From Diphasiastrum complanatum (taxonomy: Eukaryota; Streptophyta; Lycopodiopsida; Lycopodiales; Lycopodiaceae): DNA of 64,000 nt. The DNA is taken from positions 956,217 through 1,020,216 of the forward strand of contig CM055108.1 in assembly GCA_029204225.1 (NCBI GenBank), given 5' to 3'. Numbering within the stretch: the stretch's first letter is position 1; every line of letters starts with the position of its first letter. Position numbers and translations under genes: made by a program. The notes beneath the pieces are model-generated. The model saw only the letters and a list, made by a program, of their open reading frames with translations. It made no database searches and was not told where the DNA came from. Below are positions 48,496 to 60,111 of the stretch, in pieces.

Positions 48496-49309
48496 AAATC
48501 TGGCAAAGTTCTTTGAATAGAAAAACTTTGAACAATGTTAGCATGAGCATCCAACAATCCATTAAGAATAACTTGTACAAGCTCTCTTTAATGCTTTTGT
48601 CAATGCAAGCCAACTCATCATTCACTCAAAATAAAAGTATTTAAACTTTTTTCATTCTTTTGCAAACAAGAAAAAATTTGCCTTCTTGGAGTCAACACTC
48701 TAGAAGTAGATTTGGATTCATAAAGCTTCTTCAATGAATCCCAAGCATCCTTGAATCACTCTTACCAACTTCCTTGAGAAGCTCATTGGTAACATTCATC
48801 TTTATCATGTGTAGAGCCTTTTTGGCCCTCTTGTCATACCTCAATTGATCTTGTTGTGATGGTCTCTCCTCTAGACCTACAACAATATCCAAAACATCAT
48901 TCGTCTCAAGAAGTGATTCCATCCTCACTTTCTACAATGAATAGCTACTTGAGGTAAGCCTATCATTGGCTTTCAACATGACTCCACTTGATGTAGCCAT
49001 GTAGCAATGACCCGATCCTCTCTTTCAACCTGTTTCAATGCACAAAACACTCCTTTGAACAACAACAAATGTTTTCAAGAGGAGATCACAAAGATATGAA
49101 ACTTCTCAATTCTCTTCTAGCACTTATACCAAGCAAATCAACACATAGAATCATGAAATCTTGATCAACCTATGATCTATCCTCAATCTAATGACCCTTG
49201 CCACTTCTTGAGATTGAAACACACTCAAATGAAGTACAAAAACCTCACTATCTAGGGATCCAATCAAAATTAGGGTTTTGACAAAATCATAAAAATCCTT
49301 TAATTAACA
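48496..49309 (-). pseudogene. Copia J leader and gag, part 1
   Basis: Gag starts near 49000 (MATSSGVMLKANDRL; a stop replaces the usual Trp before KVRMESLLETNDVLD). It continues through ALHMIKMNVTNELLKEVGKS with frameshifts to ELVQVILNGLLDAHANIVQS near 48500, then resumes at 36879 after the G insertion. 49001-49309 is leader, matched by 541-733. The match stops at about 49309 where CACTA-derived sequence begins, so no LTR is present. Confidence 0.75.
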
Positions 49310-49905
49310 TACAAATGGAGTGGGTGACCGTAGTGTTACATCATTATTCAGGTACTTAACACATGGCACGACTTTTGTACTTATAAGTTGATCTTATGGC
49401 GTATTTACAAGTTTTTTCTTTTCTTTTCTAACAACTCGCATTGCTTTTTTTTTTTTTCAAGTTGTTGCATAGAATACTTCCGAAAGAAAACATAATACAA
49501 AAAATACAAAGAGAGTGTTTTAATTTACACAAACTTGTTTTTTGTGTGTGTTTTAGTATAAATTATACACTGCATATGGACATCATTATTGGGTTGAAGA
49601 CAACAAGCGACGTACATATGACTATGGTATAATGGCCAGATTTTAACAAGAGAGTCATTCTAGTGTGAGGGAAGTGAATGTCATTTCAAGTGACCTAGAC
49701 TATGTCGGCACATTGCAATATATCGGCAAATACTTTTTTTGATGTAATATAGCTTAAGGTCATCTATCATGGAAGCAACACCACGATTAGAAATGATAAC
49801 TCAAAGTTTTTTGAAATCGACTCAACAAAATGTATATCGATGGAATTATGACACTTCAATATTGCCATGACATTGCAAACATGTGAGACTCTAAAATCCC
49901 AATTA
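49310..49905 (+). pseudogene. CACTA TNP2 fragment
   Basis: 49311-49450 matches 3085-3235 of the CACTA element (ACATACAAATGGAGTG...; CTTTTCTAACAACTC). 49540-49890 matches 5375-5760 (GHHY, DNKRRTYDYGIMA, VISSDLDYVGTLQ). The core between is deleted, so this is an internally deleted relative with broken frames. From 49906 to 50267 I see only unassigned AT-rich sequence. Confidence 0.8.
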
Positions 49906-50267
49906 TTAGAGAAAATATGGGTCCAAAGAGGGCCCTATAAGAAATGCCATGTAGGAGAGAAAAAAATAACTATAAAGTACTTATAATATCATTTTCTAAC
50001 TTCTATACGCATCTGCTCGCACTACTTTCCATGTAAATGAATGCACCTTAGTTTAGTCCTATCAAACTTCACTGGTGCTTAACCATAGTTAAAATATAAT
50101 TTTCAAAATGCTGAAATATACCCTCCCAATAGTTAGAAACAATAAAAAATTTGAATTATGAGTGACATTTATGAAACAAAGCCTATGCCATCTCTACCTC
50201 CAGGGTAAAAAAAAAGTATTTAGCGTCATCTCTATCTTCAGCAGAGTCGTTAGCGCCATCTCCAGCT

Positions 50268-51379
50268 TTGTTATTGTCATTGTGTTGTTTGTCACTATAC
50301 TACTGTACTAATGACAAGCTTTATTATTTTCATGTGGATCTGTCACCAGAATATGCTCTGCTCAGGACAAGAAATTCAAAGCAACCCAAATTGTCAACTT
50401 CTGATATGGTCCGATACAGGGAGGAAAAGCTAAAGCATGTAGATTTATGGTCATCGAGAACATTGTATCCTATTGATCCATGTTCATTGCAACATCCAGA
50501 TTTTCATTCGGTGAGTCAGTTAATAATCTTTATGTGTCATGGTAAAAATGGCCTTTTGGATTACTGTGAGAATTTGATGCTCTATAGGAATGCACATTCA
50601 ATGCAAAGAATACATTATTTGGAAGAGGAATCAAGAAAAATATCAAACGAGTGCGAAGAAAAATCTACAAAGTTGAAAACTTGTTTGGATGAAAATGAGA
50701 TGCTCAAGAAGAAAATCCAAAGGTTGAAATCTTCTTTGCATCATTATACAACAGGTAATGATGAGATAAAATCTACATTTCAATCCATGCGTATCTCATA
50801 TTTGTCTCTTGTTAAAGATATAGATGTGCTCAACAGAAAAATTCGAAGTAACAAGAGGAAAAGACTGGTAAACAAGGATATATGTGATCTATCATCTAGA
50901 GGAGGTCATAGAAAAAGACGAATCCATGTATTCAAGTAGGTTATAGCTTATTTGGTATTGAATATTGCTTGAACTTTTTGATTCATTCATAATCACTAAT
51001 TTTGTTATTTATTCATATCAACTTTCTATTGATTTGCTTATTATATACTACTATAAATACTATGAGTGTCCTAATTTCTACTGACATTTTCATGAACATT
51101 ATGTTTGCAATGCAGATCAGCATTGGTTGTTGAAGACCATTTGGCCGATGAGATTTCAATTGGAAACTCACTAGGCTCTATCTTGACTTCTAAATCTATG
51201 AAATCAATGTTAAACAATAACAAAATGAAAAAGATTAAGGCTTCAGTTATTGATAGAATTATGGATGAAGTTGAAAAAATATTAGACACTACATTGCTTC
51301 AAGGGGCATGTGACTTTTCTAGCATTAGTAGGGAAGCATATGCAACAATGTTTAAGATGATAAAGGAGCATTTGCACAG
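50268..51379 (+). CDS. Unidentified coiled-coil protein, two exons
   Basis: Exon 1 (50268-50935; the true start is uncertain) contains DLSPEYALLRTRNSKQPKLS, then a long heptad-like region (HYLEEESRKISNECEEKSTK to KKKIQRLKSSLHHY) and a basic tail (RKIRSNKRKRL; GGHRKRRIHVF). A GTAGGT donor at 50936 and ATGCAG acceptor at 51116 join in phase to SALVVEDHLADEISIGNS, then VIDRIMDEVEKILDTTLLQG, ending at a GTAAAT donor after 51379. I do not recognise the family. The reading frame is clean and the splice phase agrees, so it is a real gene or a recent transposon gene. Confidence 0.5.
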
Positions 51380-51437
51380 GTAAATATTAAAAAGTCTCAA
51401 ATCCCATGACCATTTCATCTTATTAAAAAAAAAAGAC

Positions 51438-51815
51438 ATGTTAAACCAAGGTATGCAGACAATAGTTGGTAATCCATCCCATATCAATAAAGTATATTGC
51501 TCGAAAGGAGAAAGTCTAGCTTATAACAATTCCAACAATTTATTTGTTGACATCAATCAGTTACTAACATTCATCATAAATTTTTACGGTATTACAAATG
51601 AGAATGTCAATAACAAGTTGATAGTTGTTCTCAAGTTAGATGAGTCTGAAATTATAAAAGGACAAAAAATGGAAAGAGTCAGTCTCACGATCATGAATGG
51701 AGCACTTTCAAATTCAGAAGACTCAGAAGACCTCAATTTCAATGTTCAATCAAAAAATGATATCTGGTGGTTGGCAACATTTCATCTAACTCTAACATCC
51801 ATTAACCCTAAGCAT
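51438..51815 (+). pseudogene. Unidentified ORF, probable continuation of the coiled-coil gene
   Basis: The frame carries NNLFVDINQLLTFIINFYGI, KLIVVLKLDESEIIKGQKME, RVSLTIMNGALSNSEDSEDL and NDIWWLATFHLTL. Splice phase from the previous exon does not fit any acceptor I can see. It stops where the direct repeat at 51816 begins, which suggests truncation by that element. The LDE..I..Q..ERVS pattern hints at a transposon-encoded protein, but I cannot name it. Confidence 0.4.
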
Positions 51816-51855
51816 TGACACTACATCCACTAACACTAGATCCACAACAAAATAG

Positions 51856-51890
<35 letters not shown>

Positions 51891-54107
51891 CCTCATAGAA
51901 AGTATAATAACATGCAATCTCAATAACAATCAAATCCAACAATCAGTAAAACACAAATAAAGCATGAGAGATGGAAGAAAAGTGATAGAGAGCAAGGACA
52001 TTCATCAATCCATTTCACAAGAGAACCAATCTGCTTTATTGAAATGAAGAAATGAAACATGTGTAGAAACTCGAGTTGGTCCCTTCTTATAGTAGAGAGG
52101 AGGACCCTGACCTCTGAATCCTATTGGTCCATTTCTGCCTCCCTAACTATTCAAATTTAAAAAAGAGTGAACCATCCAAATTGGAAGGAAACCCAACTTT
52201 ATTCACTAACTTGACATTTAGGCCCTGCGACATTAAAAGTCCCGCAAAAAGGCCTAAAGTCCTTCTATTGACTTGTAACCAATCAAATAACTATGTGATC
52301 ATCGGGTTGGACTTACACACGCAGGGTGCCAAATCTCTCTCACTTATTAACTACGGTTAGGGTTGCCTTGGAATCCGCAAACAGTATCCCCCACCAAAAC
52401 TAGTGGCGGTCCCACGACACCTGTCTCGAAGCTTGAATGCAAATTTTCAATAATAGCCTTATGGGTCCAGTGGCCATTCATGATAACCTTGTTCATTGCC
52501 AAATGGGTAGTCGACACCATCCAAAAAAAGATCCCAAGATAATGCTTGTTGATGTTGATCCTTGTAGATAGGTGCACCTACTAGCAATGACATTGTTGAA
52601 GCTAATGACAAGGTCACAAAATTTTGTTTTTTTTTACATTTTTAAAAATTTGTAACTTCCTCAATACTTAATAAAATAAGACAAAAATTATATCTCCAAA
52701 AAGCCCTTTCAATGCTCTACAACTCTAGTCAGTCAGATGGAATTATAGAGAGTAAAAGGTAGGGTAGGGCGAAAAATGAATCAAACAGGGTGAAAAAAAA
52801 TACAAAAATCTGGAAGTTTCTGGTTTTTTACAAAATTTTGTGGCCAACTTCAAAAATTTGTAACTTGCTCAATACTAAACGGAATCCAAAAAAAATTATA
52901 TGACTAGAAAGCTTATTAATGATCTACAATCCTAGATATTCAGATCAAATTACAGAGAATATCAAGATGGGCGGAAATTGAATAAAAAAGAAGCAAAAAA
53001 ACAAAAAAAAACAGAATTTCTGATTTTTGATAAGTTTACAGAATTTTGTTGCCAACTTAAAAAATTTGCAACTTGTTCAATACTAAACGGAATCCAAAAA
53101 TATTTATATGACTACAAAGCTTATTAATGATCTACAATCCTAGATATTCAAATCAAATTACAGAGAATATCAAGATGGGCGGAAATTGAATAAAAAAGAA
53201 GCAAAAAAACAAAAAAAACAGAATTTCTGATTTTTGATAGGTTTATAGAATTTTGTTGCCAACTTCAAAAAATTGCAACTTGTTCAATATTGAACGGAAT
53301 TTAAAAAAAATTAGATAGAAAGGAAGCCCTTTCAATGCTCTACAATGCTGCTCATATTGAATTATAGGAAATAGAAAATAGGGTAGAAATTGAATAAAAA
53401 AAAAAACAAAAAAATTAAAAAACAGAAAATACAGTCACCACTCATTTTTTGAACGTTTTTGGACAACTCTACAAATCACATCCATAACGCAAAGCTGACC
53501 CTAGCATGCCAAGACCAAGATGCCTAAATGCAAGCTAACCATTAACACTATGATCCACTAACACTACTTCAGTGAAGGAAAAACTTACTTTTCTCTTTCT
53601 CTCCCTCTTCTCTCTCAAAAAAAGTATAATAAAGATAAATCCAGCCAACAAATCCAACAGTTGATAAATCCAAAGAAAGCATGAGAGATGGAGGAGGAAA
53701 GAAGAAGAGCAAGGACATTCCACATCCACTTCACAAGGAACAAATCTGCTTGTATTGAAGAAAAGATGGAACATGTGTAAGAACTCGAGTTGGTCCATTC
53801 TTATAGTAGAGAGGAGGACCCTGGCCTCTGAATCCGATTGGTCCATTTCTGCCTCCCTAATTATTCAAATTTAAAAAAGAGTGAGAACCATCCAAATTGG
53901 AGGGAAACCCAACTTTATTCACTAACTGGACATTTAGGCCCTGCGACATTAAAAGTCTCGCAAAAAGGCCTAAAGTCCTTTTATTGATTTGTAACTAATC
54001 AAATAACTATGTGATCATCGGGTTGGACTTACACACGCAAGGTGCCAAATCCCTCTCACTTATTAACTAGGGTTAGGGTTGCCTTGGGATCCGCAAATCC
54101 TCCAACA
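51816..54107. mobile_element. LTR-like direct-repeat element with internal tandem array
   Basis: Two direct repeats, about 51816-52383 and 53543-54107, each about 565 bp, share a TC-rich tract and words such as GAGTTGGTCC, TAGTAGAGAGGAGGACCCTG, GGCCCTGCGACATTAAAAGT and GTGATCATCGGGTTGGACTTACACACGC. The interior holds only a tandem array. No ORF. I found no convincing primer site, polypurine tract or target duplication, so a non-coding LTR element (LARD/TRIM-like) is an inference. Confidence 0.6.
52600..53440. repeat. Four ~200-bp tandem repeat units
   Basis: Units at about 52630-52820, 52830-53030, 53031-53235 and 53236-53440 each contain ...AACTTCAAAAATTTGTAACTTG..., CAATACTAAACGGAATCCA, and a CTACAATCCTAGATATTCA-type word followed by GGGCGGAAATTGAATAAAAAAG. 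The second and third are nearly identical; the first and fourth are diverged. Confidence 0.85.
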
Positions 54108-55060
54108 GTACTGCATGAAAACAACAAAAGATATGACAAGGAGTACATGAATATCAAGAGATCGAGAAGATCCTAATTGGAAATTTGTACTACCGATTTC
54201 TCTTCGAAATGTTCATATTTGTACATTGCATGCGGAGGTCCGTATTATAGAAAAAATAATATATCACATAAAGGCCACATTAAAATAAAAAAAAGATGAC
54301 AAGCTATTAGGTAAAACATGAAATATTCCATGCAAGCCGAGCATTGGAGGATCCAAAGCTTGAAGATTTTTATCAAATTATTCTGGCAAACAATCCAAGA
54401 TTCAATACACAGTTTGGAAAGAAATTATTGCAGCAACTCAAGATTTCGAAGAAGAAGGGTCAACTCATATACACAAAGTAGAAGTTTGGAAAAAAATTAG
54501 ACGACATGCTAAAATACTTGAGAAAAGATAAATTTTCAAATACTGATGTACAAATGATACAAAAAACAGCTAGTGAATTTGTGGATGCAGTCCAAAGTGC
54601 ATGTGGTGTTGATCATATAACACATTATATGGTAAGATTTCGATGTTACACTACGATAGACAAATATGTGCAATTAAATAAAATACTTTTGGTACTGATT
54701 TAGATTATGTTTTTATGACATACAACACATATTACAACATCATTCGACATTCTTTGCAAGAAATAGTGGAAGTCTTAGCATATAGTCATCACAAGGAATG
54801 GAAAAATCTCATTGGCAAGCAAGAGCGGCATTTCATAAAAGTACACAACATGGCGGGACAAGCACAAAAACCAGCTATATACTGCAACTTTTCCAATGGT
54901 TTTACAGAAGAATCCAAATTCGTCATAATACAAAATCTACGGATTATAAAAAATTTCAAAAAACATGCAAAGTTATACAAGCCAATAGGCAATAGACACA
55001 CAATAAAATTTTGTATATTAAATAAAAATATTTACAAAGTACAATTCAACAATATCTACT
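54108..55060 (+). pseudogene. Unidentified coding fragments after the direct-repeat element
   Basis: Broken frames include FVDAVQSACGVDHITHYM (54570-54630) and, in overlapping frames at 54715-55000, WQARAAFHKSTQHGGTS and YILQLFQWFYRRIQ. The Gln-His-Gly-Gly run followed by aromatic residues suggests the C-terminal part of the unidentified protein that begins at 50268, separated by the inserted repeat element, but continuity is unproven. Confidence 0.35.
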
Positions 55061-55430
55061 CTGCTTCCGATACTTTCTCCAATGAAAGTTGCAACTTAGA
55101 ATCAAGCAACAATTTTTGTCTTTCGTATGGATCCAACAGTTCATAATTTTCATGCATACTCAGATCAACGTAAGCAGCATACAATGCAAAATGAGATGAT
55201 CTGAACATGTAATTCACTGGTCTATATCCTAAAATTTTAACCGCAATAGTTTTCTTTACAAAAATTATTTTATGCACCTTATTGAAATATGTCCTCCAAG
55301 AAAATGAGACATTGCCTTGATTGCCATAATCATAGTCTCACCATGTTGATGAAACTTTGAATGGGCAACACTTATCTCATTATTTTTGAAGAACTTCAGA
55401 TGGTGTCCCAGTACATGATCTCTTGAAAAT
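55056..55430 (-). pseudogene. Unidentified minus-strand fragments
   Basis: Two short stretches in different frames: DHVLGHHLKFFKNNEIS, AHSKFHQHGETMIMAIKAMS (55410-55290) and a 73-codon frame ending QKLLLDSKLQLSLEKVSEAE. They may be part of the same unknown gene system in the opposite direction. No family assigned. Confidence 0.3.
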
Positions 55431-55432
55431 TC

Positions 55433-55695
55433 TGTTAGAAATCAATGATAAACTTCATTGTTAGTGTTTATGAGGTACATTAATGTTGACAGTTGTGACC
55501 ATCTATCATTAGCCGTAGGCTAGTCTATTAGTCTACTCGTAGGTTTTCTCTCTCTACCAGGGGTTCAGGGTTAATTTGTACATTTTACATTCTGTATGAG
55601 TTAGTGTGATAGAGTGACAGTGCGTGTTCTTCTTCCTCCTCCTTGTGGTGATTGCTTATGGTGAATGCTTGATGTTGCATATCTAATTCTTGACA
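55433..55695 (+). repeat. 5' LTR of copia L
   Basis: 263 bp with TGTTAGAAATC ... TTCTTGACA ends and the primer site immediately after. Short for this window, where other copia LTRs are near 700 bp, in keeping with a distinct lineage. Confidence 0.85.
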
Positions 55696-55708
55696 TGGTA
55701 TCAGAGCA
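55696..55708 (+). other. Primer-binding site of copia L
   Basis: TGGTATCAGAGCA directly after the LTR, complementary to initiator-Met tRNA. Confidence 0.9.
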
Positions 55709-55875
55709 GCAATAGTCCTGCGTGCTTGATCAGTGGATACAACTTGTCACAGGCTCCGCAATGAAGTCCTTCACGGGAGGTGAAAGCTTGGAGGGATAAA
55801 AACGACTGGAAGAAATCCTTCTTTGGTGTATTTTGCAGGTTTGGAGCTCAGAATCATCAGTGGGAAACAAAGACA

Positions 55876-56083
55876 CAGTCTCGGAGGCATCAGAAAGGCC
55901 AGGGCAACATCAAACAAGTTGAAAATTTGTTGAGTGGGGATATTTTTACAATACTTCCTAGTTGTTGTGAAAAGCACAGTTCCGGAGGCATCCAAAAGGC
56001 CAGGGCAGCATCAGACAGATTGAAAATCTGTTGAGTGGGGAAGATTCTTACAATACTTTCTAGTTGTTGTGAAAAGTGCTATT
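55876..56083. repeat. Tandem duplication in the copia L leader
   Basis: About 104 bp (GGAGGCATCAGAAAGGCCAGGGCA ... CTAGTTGTTGTGAAAAGCAC) is repeated directly, with differences such as CATCAAAC versus CATCAGAC and an insertion AGATTCTTAC in the second copy. Confidence 0.8.
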
Positions 56084-56340
56084 TGTGTGAGAGGTTTGCC
56101 AAGAAATCTCTCATGTGTCTGTTTGGAATACCACAAATCACACTAGATAGTGTCTAGTGCTGTCATTCAGAGTTAGGAAGCTTCATATGTTGCACATTTT
56201 GATCTCTGTCTTTTGAGGGATCACACATTCCGAAATCTTTGCAAAGAGAAGGCAGCATAGCCACCACGCCGAAGTGGAGAATCTAGAATATTCTCTCTGA
56301 AAGTTTTGATATTCTCTCTACTTTTCATCTTGTCCATACC

Positions 56341-56572
56341 AATATCGGATCGACACATCAAAGGTAAAGAAAACCAAGAGCAGTTGTACATCCGCGCGTC
56401 ATACCGATATCACATATCAGTACCAAAATTGGAGCGACGCGCCAGAGGTAAAGAAAATCCAGAGCAATCGTCCATCCGCGCGTCATACTGATATCACATA
56501 TCTGTACCAATATCGAATCCGTGCGCGCGAGCTAAAGAGAATCCCGTGCACCCGTGGTCGTACCGATATCAG
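56341..56572. repeat. Three ~70-bp units with inverted ends, locus 3
   Basis: Units 56341-56411, 56423-56495 and 56507-56572 each begin like AATATCGGATCGACAC / AAAATTGGAGCGACGCG / AATATCGAATCCGTGCGCG and end like CCGCGCGTCATACCGATATC, an imperfect inversion of the start. Their middles (AAAGGTAAAGAAAACC...) are also alike. They lie in the untranslated leader of copia L. Confidence 0.8.
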
Positions 56573-56640
56573 GTGTCCAACCAAAAATTTACAATTTTGT
56601 GGTGTGATAAATTTTGTGAGCCAGACTCATCTATCCAGTA

Positions 56641-58158
56641 ATGACAACTCTAAGCGAGAGTGTCCTTAAAGAGTCAAGTAAATTGGAAGGTGCCGACAAC
56701 AATGCAGTTTGGAAATTCAAAATGAAGAATATTTTGATGGAAAAGGAGCTGTGAGAGATCGTGACAGGTGAAGAGACAAGGTCAGTGATTGAAGAAGATC
56801 AACGGGCATTTGATAAGAGAAAATGGAAAGTCCAGAATGTCATCAACTTATTAGTTAGAGATGCAATTATTTCCTATATTTCAGATTCAGGAGGACCAAA
56901 AGAAACATGGGATACATTGAAGGCATTTTTTGAAACGACAAATACATCTCAAATATTGTTTCTGAAGACGAAGGTGCATACATTGCGGATGGATGACGGT
57001 GCAACTATTGCCAATCACATACTGAAGATCAAAGAGATCTGTGACCAATTAGCAGCAGTTAGAGAGCGAGTACAAGATGATGAGATTGTGCAATTGACAT
57101 TGAATAGTCTGAGTGAGTCACATCAGTTGTTTGTGATGAGTATAGCCACAAGATAAAATCTTCCAACCTATGAAGAACTAGGTGGATTGCTTTCGCAAGA
57201 GGAGCAATGTCAAGAGAACTTGAATCATCGTAACAGGAGCTATGATCAAGCTCTTGCAGTTAGAGGACGAGGTGGAAGATTTGGCCTGGAAGGTATCAAT
57301 CAAGAGGAGGAAATTCAAGTCAGAGATCATTTCAACAATTTCATGAGCAAGTCAATGATAGTCCAAATCGAGGCAATTGGAGTCAAGGCCGAGGTCAAGA
57401 ACGCGGCTATTCAAGACAAAGTAAACCTGGAAATTGTAGGTATTGCAACAAACCTGGCCACTTGGAGCATGAATGCTTCAAGAAACAGAAGGAGATGGAA
57501 CACAGAAAAGACAAATGGCAAGCGGAAAATTATGGTGATCAACACCAATTTGATAACTATTATTATGAAGACAATTATACTGATCAACATCAATATGATG
57601 ATGATCAATATGAAGATGATATTGGTGAGAGTTCAAAATTGTTCATTACAACATTAATGACAAGTGATGAAGCCAAGGATACATGGTACATTGATAGTGG
57701 TGCATCCAAGCACATGACTTCAAAGAAAGAGTGCTTTTCAGAACTCAAGGAAACTGACAACGGTGATGAAGTTGGACAAGCTAATGGCAAATTGCTATCT
57801 GTTAAAGGAGTTGGAGTGGTACCAATGAAATTATGCAGCAGGAAGATAAAGCAAATAAGCAATGTGCAATATCTACCTAGCTTAGCTAACAATCTACTAT
57901 CTATTGAAACGATAGCTGATCAACAACTCAAGGTTGAGTTTGACAGTGACAAATGTCTTGTCAAAGATATCAAGAATCACTACAAAGTGATTGCTATAGG
58001 ATCTAGAGTCAACGAGACTCGACTCTACAAATTGAATATGAGATCTTTTACTCAAGCTATGGTAAGCACTGTTGATAGTTGAAGTGATCTTTGGCATCAA
58101 AGGTTTGGTCATATCAGTGCTCAAAGCTTGCAAATTCTTAAAAGAGGTAGTCAAGTTT
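56641..58158 (+). pseudogene. Copia L gag-protease-pre-integrase, 5' part
   Basis: ATG at 56641: MTTLSESVLKESSKLEG, NAVWKFKMKNILMEKEL then a TGA stop where Trp is expected (near 56753). Gag continues (KETWDTLKAFFETTNTSQI; EIVQLTLNSLSESHQLFV), a stop at 57154 and frameshifts follow. Zinc knuckle CRYCNKPGHLEHECFKKQ lies near 57437-57490. Protease is TWYIDSGASKHMTSKKECF at about 57680-57738. Pre-integrase LWHQRFGHISAQSLQILKRG lies at 58090-58150, where F1b is inserted. The Gag differs strongly from B, F1, G and I. Confidence 0.9.
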
Positions 58159-58859
58159 TGTGAAAGTACTGTACTTTAGGACCATAAATGGATCTACAAA
58201 AGATCCACAAGAGTGATTGGATGCTCGCTTAACAATCTATCAAAAAACTAGACACAAAAAAGTTGATCTAGATTGGCAATTTGACAAACAACAAGCATTA
58301 ACAATCAACAGCATTGATAAACATTGAAATCCGAGCCCACAAGTGTGTAATACAGGCTATAGTACGGCCTTCAACCTGAGAAACAAGTAGAAATTGATTT
58401 GGTTTCATTTGGATCACAAAAACTCAATGTACATAGTGAACTAGCTTGAGATTGCCAATGAGCTCCAAAAATTTTCTATCTTCTCACTATGGAGAGAGGG
58501 AATACATAGCAAATTCGACTTCCTTCTTGAAGTTAGGTGGATTTCCAGCATGTAATAAGGAAGTTAACTCACTCTCCTTGACCTAAAACGAGACCCTAGT
58601 CTATTTCCTAGAGTTATGCTTGGTAGGTAGCTAGTTGGTCAAATTTTCACCTTAAACTTAGGTGTAGCTCCTATAAAGTAGGGATGACCACCAAATAGAC
58701 ATGACCAACTCTCTTGACTTGACCTAACCTACATTAGGATGGGTTTTCCATGTGGCATCATGGCCTCACATGTGTGGGACCCACTTGTGTACACAATTTA
58801 CACTATTCTACATGGTTTTTGATCAAGCTAGATTTGCCAATTTTTGGCAATTCTTCACA
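58159..58859 (-). repeat. 3' LTR of copia F1b
   Basis: TGTGAAAGTACTGTAC ... TTCTTCACA, 701 bp. By eye about seven differences from the partner at 60894-61594, roughly 1 percent. Confidence 0.95.
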
Positions 58860-58867
58860 CTCCTCCT

Positions 58868-59128
58868 CAAATTTAGCTTGATCTATTTACAACTCTCTTG
58901 ATAGATGAATGAAAGCTTTTAGAAGTGTCTAAAAAATCCAGCTACAAACAAGGAACTTTTGAGACTCCAATAGAGAATGATGTCCATGAAGGATCTTTCA
59001 CCACCTCTTAGAGAATCCCTTACAAGATGTTCCATAAATGTGTCTATATACATGTAGCACACTTCAAAACTAAACATCATGCCAAGCCATGGATTCCAAG
59101 GCATTTTGTGCACTTGAAGATACATCAA
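58868..59128 (-). other. F1b 3' internal remnant
   Basis: It matches the left edge of F1 (28977-29140, GTCCATGAAGGATC ... TGCATAAATAATGTTGCCA) and then jumps to the protease region at 59160, marking the deletion point. No intact coding sequence. Confidence 0.6.
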
Positions 59129-60111
59129 TTAAAATATTAAGTGCATAAATAATGTTGCCATGTGGGAGCTAGCCCCACTGTCAATCCACCAATTGTCTCT
59201 TGAATTGCTATTGCTTGTTGGTGAGGATGTAGATGCCATCAAGAATACATCTACTTCATCCTCCTCCTCCTTTACAAGGTTTCCTTGTTTGTCCTCCTCC
59301 ACTTGTGCTCTTAGCCTCTTGTAGCATTCAGATGCATAATGCCCCTTCCTTCCACAAAAGAAGCATTTTTGCTTTGACTTGTCCTTTGAACTTGATGCAT
59401 CATCCTCTTCTTTGGCCTCCTTTGGATGCTTCTTCTTTCCATTGGTCTTCTTTTTGCCCTTGAATGAGAAATTGGCTTTCTCATCACCAACCTGCAAAGA
59501 CAAGGAACTCATCCTAGATTTTGCATGGAGCATCCTACACTCTTCAGCCACTAATACACTGTGAAGTTTTTCTATAGTTGGCAAAGTGTCTTGGATGGCA
59601 AAACTTTGGACCAAATTTGCAAAGTCATCTCCTAGACCATTAAGGACAATTTGTACAAGCTCTCCATCATGAATCTTCTCTCCAATGGAAGCCAGCTCCC
59701 TATTTAGAGACGTGATTCTGAGTACATAATCCTGTGCACTCTCCTCACTTCTCCTCATGCTTTGCAAAATTTGATTTCTCTAGAAGTGTTGCTAGACTCA
59801 TAGATTGATTTTAAAGACTCCCAAGCCTCTTTAGCACTAGTACATGCTGATACTTCTCTCAACAAATCATTGCTCACATTCATCTTCACACAATGAAGTG
59901 CAAGCCTAGATCTCTTCTTGTATCTAGCTAACTCCTGTGCACCTAGAGGTTCATCTTCATCTTCAATCAAGAACTCATGAAGGTCTTGGAGCACCAAGAG
60001 TGACTCCATCCTAACCTTCCAAATAGCATAATTTGTAGAATTCAATCTCTCACTAGCTTCTAGAAGGTATGCTCCAGCAGATCCCATCTTACTAGTGACT
60101 TCTACAAACAA
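59129..60111 (-). pseudogene. Copia F1b gag and start of protease
   Basis: Gag starts within 60111 (MGSAGAYLLEASERLN is the likely start, as in F1). It runs to YESSNTSREIKFCKA, where a small deletion removes VLMLRNQ and shifts the frame. It continues at 59767 (MQSMRRSEESAQDYVLRITS) through DFANLVQSFAIQDTLPTIEK. A full zinc knuckle (KCFFCGRKGHYASECYKRL, about 59370-59310) and WWIDSGASSHM follow, then the deletion joins it to a 3' internal piece. No integrase or RT. Confidence 0.92.

Noticed and set aside
52621-53440. CRISPR-like array
   Set aside because: Units are ~200 bp tandem copies without short repeats and unique spacers; plant context.
54066-54082. Telomere-like AGGGTTAGGGTT
   Set aside because: Only about two units inside a dispersed repeat.
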